Shown in pieces: positions 1-4,833 of a stretch of 5,291 bases of DNA. Within the stretch, counting starts at the first letter, position 1, and every line of letters begins with the position of its first letter. The notes beneath the pieces were generated by a model. That model made no database searches. It saw only the letters and a list, made by a program, of their open reading frames with translations, and was not told where the DNA came from. Source of the stretch: Spirochaetota bacterium (GTDB taxonomy: Bacteria > Spirochaetota > Spirochaetia > Treponematales > Breznakiellaceae); assembly GCA_023398155.1 (NCBI GenBank), contig JAEWSV010000556.1:1-5291 (forward strand), given 5' to 3'. Position numbers and translations under genes: made by a program.

Positions 1-1006
1 CGGCCGCCGCGAAGTCGGTCAGGCCCGGCCGGAGCAAGTCCGCGTCGTGGGGAATGATGAGGACCTGGGTTTCCCCGCCGGCCTCCACGCTGAGCTCGTT
101 CCTGCCCGGCGAGAGCGAGAGCCCTTCAAGGACGTGAGGACCGGCCGAAAGACGTTCCGAAAAGACCTTCCTCCCGTTCAGGAATACGTCCACTTCCTCG
201 CCGCGGCCCAGGAAAAAGGCGGCCGTATTCCGCCGCGGCTCGATCGTCGGATCGAGCTCGAATCGGCGGGAAAGGCCGACGCCGAGGATATCCCGCCGTC
301 CCTGTCCCTCGATGGTCGGGTGCCGGAGGGTCCCCGCCTCGAACCGAGCCTTCCGGGAGACGAGGTCGCGCACCAGGCGGTACTCGGTGAGTTCCAGGGG
401 ATCAGGCTCGGTCGTATCGTACTGGACCTCCCCCTCCAAAACCCAGTCACTCACGTTGAGGAAGGGCTCGAACCGCCCGAGGGAATCCATGGTCGGCTCT
501 GCCTCTTCTATGCCGTCCTGCCGCTCGTACGCGGACCGGCCGTAAAGGTTGATGCCGCCCGAAAAGGTCTCGCTCAAAGCGGTGACCTCCCCCTTCGCGT
601 GAGAGGAAGCCAACGAGTGCGTCTGGGTGCGCCTGAGACCGGGATCGACGTCGAGCGTCAGGATCAGGCCCACCACGTCGAAGGCGAGAAAGAAACCCCG
701 ATCCGCGAGCTCGTCGACCGTCCACCATTCTTTTTCCGCATGGTCGGAGGGTATCCGGACCCGAGAGGCGACGAGATCGAATATTCCTCGGTTCACTAAG
801 TCGAGGCGGGAATAGGCTTCGTCCACCCGGATCGCCGCTTCGCCCACGGCGTGAGCGTCCAGGCGCACGACGACGCGGAGGTCCACGGTCTCGGCGGCGA
901 GGTTCACGACGGGGAGGAAGAAAACGAGGGTCGCCAGTACGAATCGGACTCTATCGATGTTTACGTTACTTGATCTCAAAGTCGATTGCGGCGGATAGCG
1001 GCCCAT
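1..1006 (-). CDS. Outer-membrane usher of a chaperone-usher pilus (N-terminal part, cut by window edge)
   Basis: An open minus-strand frame gives 335 residues with no stop before the left edge. Ushers are outer-membrane beta-barrels that accept chaperone-subunit complexes and polymerise pili; full-length members usually have about 700-850 residues, so less than half is here. A basic n-region precedes a hydrophobic stretch (about residues 22-36) and a likely cleavage after NLAA (38). An N-terminal periplasmic domain follows. Strand-like segments with alternating hydrophobic residues come next (DWVLEGEVQYD, 187-197; ILGVGLSRRF, 240-249), then a plug-like segment with EEVDVFLNGRKVF (270-282) and GPHVLEGL (289-296), matching the usher pattern of V-x-V-x-x-NG then PG-x-x-x-L. 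ATG 1006 has only a weak GGAA upstream and overlaps the chaperone by 41 nt. TTG 979 (14-nt overlap, 326 residues) is an alternative with a more normal signal-peptide n-region. Following the chaperone gene supports the call. Subfamily not determined. Confidence 0.83.
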   Translation of the reverse strand, partial: MGRYPPQSTLRSSNVNIDRVRFVLATLVFFLPVVNLAAETVDLRVVVRLDAHAVGEAAIRVDEAYSRLDLVNRGIFDLVASRVRIPSDHAEKEWWTVDELADRGFFLAFDVVGLILTLDVDPGLRRTQTHSLASSHAKGEVTALSETFSGGINLYGRSAYERQDGIEEAEPTMDSLGRFEPFLNVSDWVLEGEVQYDTTEPDPLELTEYRLVRDLVSRKARFEAGTLRHPTIEGQGRRDILGVGLSRRFELDPTIEPRRNTAAFFLGRGEEVDVFLNGRKVFSERLSAGPHVLEGLSLSPGRNELSVEAGGETQVLIIPHDADLLRPGLTDFAAA

Positions 1007-1709
1007 CGGGGATTTCCGGGGGTAGCGTTATAGGATGCACCCGGCGCAGGGCGGCGAGCATGTTGGCGGATGAAAGGCCTTTGAGCTGTTCGGCGTCGAC
1101 CGGGTAGTCAACGGGGCCGGACTCGCCGCGGCCGGTGATGGTGACCCTAAGATCATGGAGGACCACGTGCTCAGTGCCGACGTTCTCCAGGATCAGGTTC
1201 GCGCGGCCGGCGGTTTCGGTCCGCTCCACGGTCGCGACGACCTTCGGCGCGACTCCCGCGGGCTTCACGTAAACCGCCCCGAGGTATCGGAACATGATCT
1301 CTATGCTCACCTGATCGTTCCCCGACGCGTCGGAGGCGAAGTCCACGGGAACCTGTTCGGCGAGGATGCGATAGGCGAGTTCCCGTTCCGGTTGCGCGCT
1401 TCCGTGCCAAGAAAGGCGGACAGCCCGCGATTGTCCCGCCTCCAGGACGACCGTGGCGGGGAAAAGACCGAAGGTACCCCGCTCCACCGGGTTCTGCCGT
1501 TCGCTTCCGTCTTCCGCGATCTCCCGCGTCAGGATTCGGACGCGGACCGCGATCGGATCCTTGCCCGGATTGGAGACGGTGAACGTCGCCGAACTGCTCC
1601 TCCCTTCCGGCGAAAGGTCTACGTTCATGGGACGGAACTGGAGTTGAGCGATAGCCGTTCCCGCTCCGAGGAGCAGGAACAGCGATACCATGATCGATCT
1701 ATTTTTCAT
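966..1709 (-). CDS. Periplasmic pilus chaperone, PapD/FimC type
   Basis: A 247-residue protein, normal length for periplasmic pilus chaperones, which complete the fold of pilin subunits by donor-strand complementation and hand them to the usher. The signal peptide is residues 1-21, with cleavage at AIA|Q. The N-terminal Ig-like domain shows the strand pattern ATFTVSNPG (41-49) and AVRVRIL (54-60). It also has the family-typical ending VVLEAGQSRAVRLSW (87-101) followed by ERELAYRILAEQVPV (108-122), equivalent to the conserved E-R-x-Y-R-L motif. VYVKP (146-150) carries Lys149, the likely counterpart of the subunit-anchoring lysine (Lys112 in FimC). By hand alignment the partner arginine (Arg8 of FimC) is not conserved: the equivalent site looks like Asn29, with Arg26 nearby. 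The second domain runs from about 155 to 247. No strong ribosome-binding site is seen; an AGGA lies rather far (13 nt) upstream. It follows the pilin gene after 35 nt and overlaps the usher gene. Confidence 0.9.
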   Translation of the reverse strand: MKNRSIMVSLFLLLGAGTAIAQLQFRPMNVDLSPEGRSSSATFTVSNPGKDPIAVRVRILTREIAEDGSERQNPVERGTFGLFPATVVLEAGQSRAVRLSWHGSAQPERELAYRILAEQVPVDFASDASGNDQVSIEIMFRYLGAVYVKPAGVAPKVVATVERTETAGRANLILENVGTEHVVLHDLRVTITGRGESGPVDYPVDAEQLKGLSSANMLAALRRVHPITLPPEIPDGPLSAAIDFEIK

Positions 1710-1744
1710 GCTTCGAACGGATTCCTATACCGGCGCGACAGGCG

Positions 1745-2221
1745 TCAGTTCGCGGTAATGGAGAAGGTCAGCCGATCCCGGTACGAATCGGGAACGAGGG
1801 AGGTGGAACCGGTGTACGAGATGAAAACGCCCGTGCTCACGTCGGTGAATTGGGGGGCGGTCGTGCCGATCACTTCGGAGGGGGCGGAGACGTTCGTGGC
1901 GTTGCCGGCGGTCAGGGTATACGGGAGGGAATTGTACTGCGAGAGTCCGTCATCGCCCGTCAAGATGAAATTGTGCTGCGAAATCACGTCGATGGAGAAC
2001 CCGTCGGCGCTGTTGCAGCGGTAGGTCAGGGTGGCTACCTGGAGATTTCCCGCGGTGGTCGCCAAGTTAAGCGCGTTCGCGGCGGCGAGGGGGGTCACGC
2101 TGATGACGGCTTCCTCGCTGACCGTTCCCACCAAGTCCAGATAGGCTTCCTGGGCCGCAGCGCCGAAGGCGACGCCGAAGGCCAGGACCGCGAAGACCAC
2201 GAGTACTTTCGTCTTGGTCAT
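1745..2221 (-). CDS. Secreted pilin-like structural subunit
   Basis: A 158-residue protein with a clear signal peptide (cleavage likely at AAA|Q, residue 23) and a mature part of about 135 residues rich in Thr, Ser, Asn, Val and Ala, with few charges, typical of pilins and spore-coat-U-like subunits. The mature N-terminus (AYLDLVGTVSEEAVISV, 26-42) alternates hydrophobic and polar residues, as expected of a donor strand. The C-terminus ends YRDRLTFSITAN, matching the final beta strand common in chaperone-usher subunits. Only one cysteine is present (Cys69), so the intrachain disulfide of FimA-type pilins cannot form. It is the first gene of the operon, with the best ribosome-binding site and its own promoter, as suits an abundant subunit. 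The call rests on sequence character plus the adjacent chaperone and usher. Whether it is the main shaft subunit or a minor one cannot be told, since more subunits may lie beyond the left edge. Confidence 0.8.
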   Translation of the reverse strand: MTKTKVLVVFAVLAFGVAFGAAAQEAYLDLVGTVSEEAVISVTPLAAANALNLATTAGNLQVATLTYRCNSADGFSIDVISQHNFILTGDDGLSQYNSLPYTLTAGNATNVSAPSEVIGTTAPQFTDVSTGVFISYTGSTSLVPDSYRDRLTFSITAN

Positions 2222-2227
2222 GATTCG

Positions 2228-2233
2228 CTCCTC
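2228..2233 (-). promoter_or_regulatory. Strong ribosome-binding site of the pilin gene
   Basis: GAGGAG on the minus strand, 6 nt before ATG 2221, fixes the pilin start. The leader just upstream is A-rich, with two direct copies of AAAAAGT (2235-2241 and 2248-2254). Such A-rich leaders can enhance initiation; that role here is inference. Confidence 0.75.
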
Positions 2234-2278
2234 AACTTTTTCCGCAGACTTTTTTGCCGGGTATTCCTACCGCGGCAA

Positions 2279-2307
2279 TCGACATCATATAGGATAATCG
2301 TCACTAT
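2279..2307 (+). promoter_or_regulatory. Possible divergent promoter of the lipoprotein/FecR operon
   Basis: On the plus strand TCGACA (2279-2284) lies 17 bp before CACTAT (2302-2307). The -10 is weak: 3 of 6 match, although the key second-position A and final T are kept. The elements coincide with those of the minus-strand promoter, because the two TCGACA copies sit in opposite arms of an inverted repeat. GATAAT at 2293-2298 and 2311-2316 are alternative -10 boxes, but neither has a recognisable -35 at the right distance. Confidence 0.35.
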
Positions 2308-2312
2308 GTCGA
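2284..2312 (-). promoter_or_regulatory. Sigma70-like promoter of the pilus operon
   Basis: On the minus strand the -35 is TCGACA (2307-2312) and the -10 is TATGAT (2284-2289), separated by exactly 17 bp. Each hexamer differs from consensus by one base. This is the best promoter match seen in the window, and it lies in its most AT-rich intergenic stretch. Transcription would start near 2277, giving a leader of about 55 nt before the pilin ATG. Confidence 0.65.
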
Positions 2313-2370
2313 TAATCCTTTACCAGGAACAAGGCCACGGAACGGGAACCATCTGCGGAACCTTTCGAGC

Positions 2371-2376
2371 GGAGGA
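2371..2376 (+). promoter_or_regulatory. Ribosome-binding-site candidate pointing to a TTG start at 2384
   Basis: GGAGGA lies 7 nt before TTG 2384, which is in frame with and 12 codons upstream of ATG 2420. ATG 2420 itself has no recognisable ribosome-binding site. The motif therefore argues for the longer start, against the signal-peptide evidence for the shorter one. Confidence 0.4.
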
Positions 2377-2419
2377 CCCGCGCTTGTGCGGAAGGCCGGT
2401 TTGGGCTACCATTTGGGCA

Positions 2420-2896
2420 ATGAACCGACACCATCCTTTCCTATTCGCGCTCGTCGCGCTCGCTTGCGCCGCCGGCGCCGCCTGCACGACCGCCCCGTCC
2501 CGCAACGAAGGGCGGGTGGAGCGGCTCGTCGGAGAATTGAATACCGCCGACGAGGAACGCGTCGTCGAACTCTGCGCCCTCCCTTTCCTCCTGGACGGCG
2601 AGACCATCGCGCGGGAAGAGGACCTCCGGAACCTCTGGCGCAATCTCCGCGCTTCGTCTTTCGTCTTCTCCGAGGCGGAGGTGGACGGCATCGCGGAGGC
2701 GGGCGCCGATTCGTATCCGGCCTTCCAGGACGACCCCGAAGTCATGGCCTTCTTCCAAAGATACATGGGAAAAGCCCCGGCTGTGGCGACCGTGAAGACC
2801 GGGCGCGGTACCTTCCTCTTCCTGACGGGCGGCAGGGTCTCCCGATTCAGCCGCCTTCCCAAGCTGTACGGCTTTACCGGCCCGGAGGGTAGATGA
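2420..2896 (+). CDS. Small secreted lipoprotein, possibly NTF2-like fold
   Basis: A 158-residue protein with a lipoprotein-type signal: basic start MNRHH, hydrophobic FLFALVALA (8-15), then cysteines at 16 and 22. Cys22 (GAAC) is the likelier lipidation site, though its lipobox is relaxed. The mature part begins with a helix of the form VERLVGELNTADEERVVELC (33-52), followed by more helical sequence (AREEDLRNLWRNLR, 64-77) and strand-like VATVKTGRGTFLFLTGGRVSRF (118-139). This helix-then-sheet layout resembles NTF2-like/SnoaL-like folds and the two small lipoproteins downstream. No catalytic motif is recognised and the function is unknown. ATG 2420 gives a classic lipoprotein signal but has no ribosome-binding site. 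TTG 2384 has a good one and would add 12 residues. The gene overlaps the FecR-domain gene by 4 nt (ATGA), implying translational coupling. Real gene: confident; fold: tentative. Confidence 0.75.
   Translation: MNRHHPFLFALVALACAAGAACTTAPSRNEGRVERLVGELNTADEERVVELCALPFLLDGETIAREEDLRNLWRNLRASSFVFSEAEVDGIAEAGADSYPAFQDDPEVMAFFQRYMGKAPAVATVKTGRGTFLFLTGGRVSRFSRLPKLYGFTGPEGR
2884..2889 (+). promoter_or_regulatory. Ribosome-binding site of the FecR-domain gene
   Basis: GGAGGG lies within the last codons of the preceding lipoprotein gene. It is 3 nt before ATG 2893 and 9 nt before the in-frame ATG 2899. The spacing favours ATG 2899 (protein beginning MKRRSA), while ATG 2893 gives the 4-nt overlap typical of coupled genes. 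Both yield the same mature protein. Confidence 0.55.
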
Positions 2897-3903
2897 CCAT
2901 GAAACGCCGATCGGCCTTGGCGGTCCTGGCCGTCGCCGCCGCTTCCGCCTTCGCTCAGAGCCCCGAGGTGGTGTACCTGGAAGGCGAGCCGGATCTGCGC
3001 ACCGGCGCGGGCACGATCCGGGAGCTCGATTACGGCAGCTCGCTCAAGGTCGGCGACTCGATACTCACCGGCCGACGGGACCTCGTGGACCTCAACCAGG
3101 GCGCGGACACCGCCATCCGCGTGAAGCCCGACACCGTCTTCACGATCCGGGAAGTCGAGGTCCAAGGCAAGAAGGAGCAGGTGCTCACCGCCGCCGTGGG
3201 GGCGGTGACCCTGCGCTTCAGGAAGCTCGCGGGAACGGAGCCGCGCGTGGGCACGACGACCGCCGTGGCGGGCATCCGCGGGACGGAACTCACCATCTAC
3301 GCGGGCCCCGACGGCAGCTCCCTCTTCCTCGTGAACTCCGGCCTCGTTTCGGTGGAAGCCGGGGAGACGACCGTGGACCTGGCGGCGAACGAAGGCGTGG
3401 AAGTGTCCGCGGGCGGAAGGCCCGGCGAGAAGTTCTCGGTGATCGGCCGCGAACTGGACTTCTCCTCTTGGGCTTCCGGGAAGACCGACGCGTTCCTGGC
3501 CGACCCGATCGGCGCCTTGGCCGAGATCCGGACCAAGATGGCCGAATTCCGCGGCGGCCTCGAGGAATGGACGGGCAAGTACCGCGCGGCCAAAGTGGAT
3601 TCCGACGCCGCGGTCGCGGCCATGAACGCCATGACCGACAAGGCGGAACAGATAAAGTATCGAGACGAGGTCTGGGCGCCCCTGGCCGTGCAGACCGGAA
3701 ACGCGGTTCTCAACTACCGCTACTACGCCCTCTCCGCCTTCTCCCTCAGGCGCTACGTGCTGGGCCCCATGTACGTGCAGATGAAGAGCCGCAACCTGGC
3801 GGCCGCTTCTTCCGGCTACGACGCCTTCCTCGCCGAATACCGATCGGTCCTGGCCGACTACAAGACCGCGTTCAATCCGTACCTCGGTACCGTGGACTAT
3901 TGA
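2893..3903 (+). CDS. Secreted FecR-domain protein with helical C-terminal half
   Basis: A 336-residue protein with a signal peptide cleaved at AFA|Q (residue 21). Residues about 45-175 match the FecR domain. LKVGDSILTG (51-60) is the usual G-D-x-I-x-T/S-G opening, then IRVKPDTVFTI (75-85), then the hallmark TAVAGIRGTELTIY (123-136), and a closing strand with VNSGLVSVEAG (147-157). Residues about 200-336 are charged and alpha-helical, with coiled-coil-like stretches (IGALAEIRTKMAEF, 206-219) and Tyr-rich helices to the end. Classical FecR is a membrane anti-sigma regulator paired with a FecI-type sigma factor. This protein lacks that N-terminal anti-sigma part and has a cleavable signal, so a periplasmic or surface structural/binding role is more likely than signalling. 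It sits between lipoprotein genes, 14 nt before the next. Family: confident; function: unknown. Confidence 0.85.
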   Translation: MTMKRRSALAVLAVAAASAFAQSPEVVYLEGEPDLRTGAGTIRELDYGSSLKVGDSILTGRRDLVDLNQGADTAIRVKPDTVFTIREVEVQGKKEQVLTAAVGAVTLRFRKLAGTEPRVGTTTAVAGIRGTELTIYAGPDGSSLFLVNSGLVSVEAGETTVDLAANEGVEVSAGGRPGEKFSVIGRELDFSSWASGKTDAFLADPIGALAEIRTKMAEFRGGLEEWTGKYRAAKVDSDAAVAAMNAMTDKAEQIKYRDEVWAPLAVQTGNAVLNYRYYALSAFSLRRYVLGPMYVQMKSRNLAAASSGYDAFLAEYRSVLADYKTAFNPYLGTVDY

Positions 3904-3904
3904 A

Positions 3905-3909
3905 AGGAG
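3905..3909 (+). promoter_or_regulatory. Ribosome-binding site fixing the lipoprotein start at 3918
   Basis: AGGAG lies 8 nt before ATG 3918. The same frame is open far upstream through the FecR-domain gene, so this site together with the lipoprotein signal that follows decides the true start. Confidence 0.75.
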
Positions 3910-3917
3910 ATCCGCAG

Positions 3918-4340
3918 ATGAAGATTCGAACCAAGAACCTGATCGGCATCATCGCCGCCACCCTCGCTGCCGGCATCCTCATCCTGGCGGGCTGCGCGCC
4001 GGCGGACGATCAGGAATCCATCGAGGATGTGATTAAGAAGTTTGTATCTGCCGTTAACGACGATAACCTCTTAGATGTCCAGGAGTGTCTGGATCGAGAA
4101 GCTATCGACTATAATACAATTCTTACGGACGTTTTCTTTATTAACAGCCTGCCCAACAAACCCTATTCTGTCGGACCCGTCAACGAGAAGAGTGGTAATT
4201 ATGCCACTGCCAAGCTCACACCAAATGGTGTCGGCACGGAAATTGACCTCTACTTCCAGCTGAGAGAGAGCGATGACACTTTCTATATACAGCGGATTTG
4301 GTTGGGGCCGAACGATTCTTACCCGATCCTCTTCGAATAG
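3918..4340 (+). CDS. Small lipoprotein, NTF2-like pattern, compositionally mosaic
   Basis: A 140-residue protein with a textbook lipoprotein signal: MKIRTK, a hydrophobic core, then LAGC with Cys26 as the lipidated residue. The mature part opens with a helix of the form VIKKFVSAVNDDNLLDVQECLD (38-59), as in small NTF2-like/DUF4878-like lipoproteins, and ends in strands IDLYFQLR (109-116) and FYIQRIWL (122-129). It is a paralogue of the next gene: both share a helix ending V-x-x-CLD-x-x-A, then L/F-YF-x-x-R and FYI near the C-terminus. The start is set by AGGAG 8 nt upstream. The signal-peptide part has the high GC of its surroundings, but by hand count 4021-4320 is about 46% GC with AT-ending codons, against about 72% for 3961-4020. 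This suggests a recombined or recently acquired mature domain. No enzymatic residues are recognised. Confidence 0.82.
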   Translation: MKIRTKNLIGIIAATLAAGILILAGCAPADDQESIEDVIKKFVSAVNDDNLLDVQECLDREAIDYNTILTDVFFINSLPNKPYSVGPVNEKSGNYATAKLTPNGVGTEIDLYFQLRESDDTFYIQRIWLGPNDSYPILFE

Positions 4341-4420
4341 GATAAACACGGGTCTGGGGCAACGCGGAAAGAGAATTTCGCGCGACACTATACTGAAAGT
4401 GCATTCCGGAGCAGTGGAAC

Positions 4421-4819
4421 ATGACACGAACGGTGATGATCCGCGCGGCATCCGCGCTCGCCGCGCTCCTACTCTTCGCGGGTTGCGCCGAGGAGCCCGA
4501 TATGGAGGGCGTCGTGTCGGACTTCATCGCCGGGATCAACGCGCAAGATATCGACGCGGTCCGTTCCTGTCTGGACGCGAAGGCCGGAAAGTACGGCGAG
4601 GGCATGGACTTTTGGACCGACGGCACGCGGTTCGGGACCGCGACCGACCACGCGATCGGAGCCTTCACAGAACTCAAAGGCACCACCGCCCGCGCCGACT
4701 TCTCTTCCGCGACGGGAGGCGCGCGCACGTTCTATTTCAGGATGCGGGACGGCGGGAATCGATTCTATATACGCCATATAGATAACGACGCCGATCTCAT
4801 GTCGCCCTTTTTCCAATAA
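4421..4819 (+). CDS. Small lipoprotein, paralogue of the preceding gene
   Basis: A 132-residue protein with signal and lipobox LFAGC (18-22), lipidation expected at Cys22. The phenylalanine at -3 is relaxed but accepted in some lineages. The mature helix VVSDFIAGINAQDIDAVRSCLD (31-52) and the strands RTFYFRMR (102-109) and FYIRHI (115-120) line up with the preceding lipoprotein, so the two are paralogues with an NTF2-like layout. GGAG (4408-4411) 9 nt upstream supports ATG 4421; Met6 is an alternative. Most of the gene is GC-rich like its surroundings, but the 3' end (around 4763-4785) is AT-rich and uses ATA twice. The 80-bp gap from the previous gene contains TATACT (4389-4394), a possible -10 with no convincing -35, so a separate promoter is possible. 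The next gene follows 14 nt downstream. Function unknown. Confidence 0.82.
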   Translation: MTRTVMIRAASALAALLLFAGCAEEPDMEGVVSDFIAGINAQDIDAVRSCLDAKAGKYGEGMDFWTDGTRFGTATDHAIGAFTELKGTTARADFSSATGGARTFYFRMRDGGNRFYIRHIDNDADLMSPFFQ

Positions 4820-4823
4820 GGAG
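4818..4823 (+). promoter_or_regulatory. Ribosome-binding site of the right-edge gene
   Basis: AAGGAG overlaps the stop codon of the preceding lipoprotein and lies 10 nt before ATG 4834. It supports both the start and cotranscription of the two genes. Confidence 0.65.
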
Positions 4824-4833
4824 CCGAGTATCC

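Larger units (their letters stand above)
2278..2313. repeat. Inverted repeat spanning the divergent promoter region
   Basis: A perfect 8-bp inverted repeat, ATCGACAT (2278-2285) and ATGTCGAT (2306-2313), has a 20-bp spacer. Each arm contains a -35 hexamer, one per strand. A direct repeat GATAATC (2293-2299 and 2311-2317) is interleaved. The layout would suit an operator for a dimeric regulator or simply a symmetric promoter pair; no regulator gene is in the window. Confidence 0.5.

Noticed and set aside
238..257. Perfect 8-bp inverted repeat with a 4-nt loop (GCTCGATC / GATCGAGC)
   Set aside because: It lies within the usher coding sequence with no T-run, and is most simply a chance product of Asp, Glu and Arg codons.
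47..799. Long plus-strand frame of 250 codons
   Set aside because: It lies antisense to the usher frame, has no signal or recognisable domain, and its Arg/Pro/Gly-rich product is typical of a shadow frame in GC-rich DNA.
1155..2024. Plus-strand frame of 289 codons
   Set aside because: It runs antisense across the chaperone gene and into the pilin gene, both of which are well supported. The product is highly charged and has no recognisable pattern.
2237..2255. T-runs on the plus strand as a terminator
   Set aside because: No GC-rich stem precedes them. On the minus strand they form the A-rich leader just upstream of the pilin ribosome-binding site.
1850..2419. Upstream extension of the first lipoprotein frame back into the pilin gene
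   Set aside because: The stretch is antisense to the pilin and crosses the promoter region. The lipoprotein signal begins at 2420 (or at 2384 at the earliest).
2320..3165. Minus-strand frame of 281 codons across the lipoprotein and FecR-domain genes
   Set aside because: It is antisense to two supported genes, and its product is rich in Arg and Ser without domain features.
3468..3917. Upstream extension of the 3918 lipoprotein frame through the FecR-domain gene
   Set aside because: AGGAG 8 nt before ATG 3918 and the immediate lipoprotein signal fix the start. The upstream part is an Arg-rich shadow of the FecR-domain gene.
4389..4394. TATACT as a promoter for the second lipoprotein paralogue
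   Set aside because: No acceptable -35 is found 16-18 bp upstream and no extended -10 is present, so it is mentioned only as a possibility in the gene entry.
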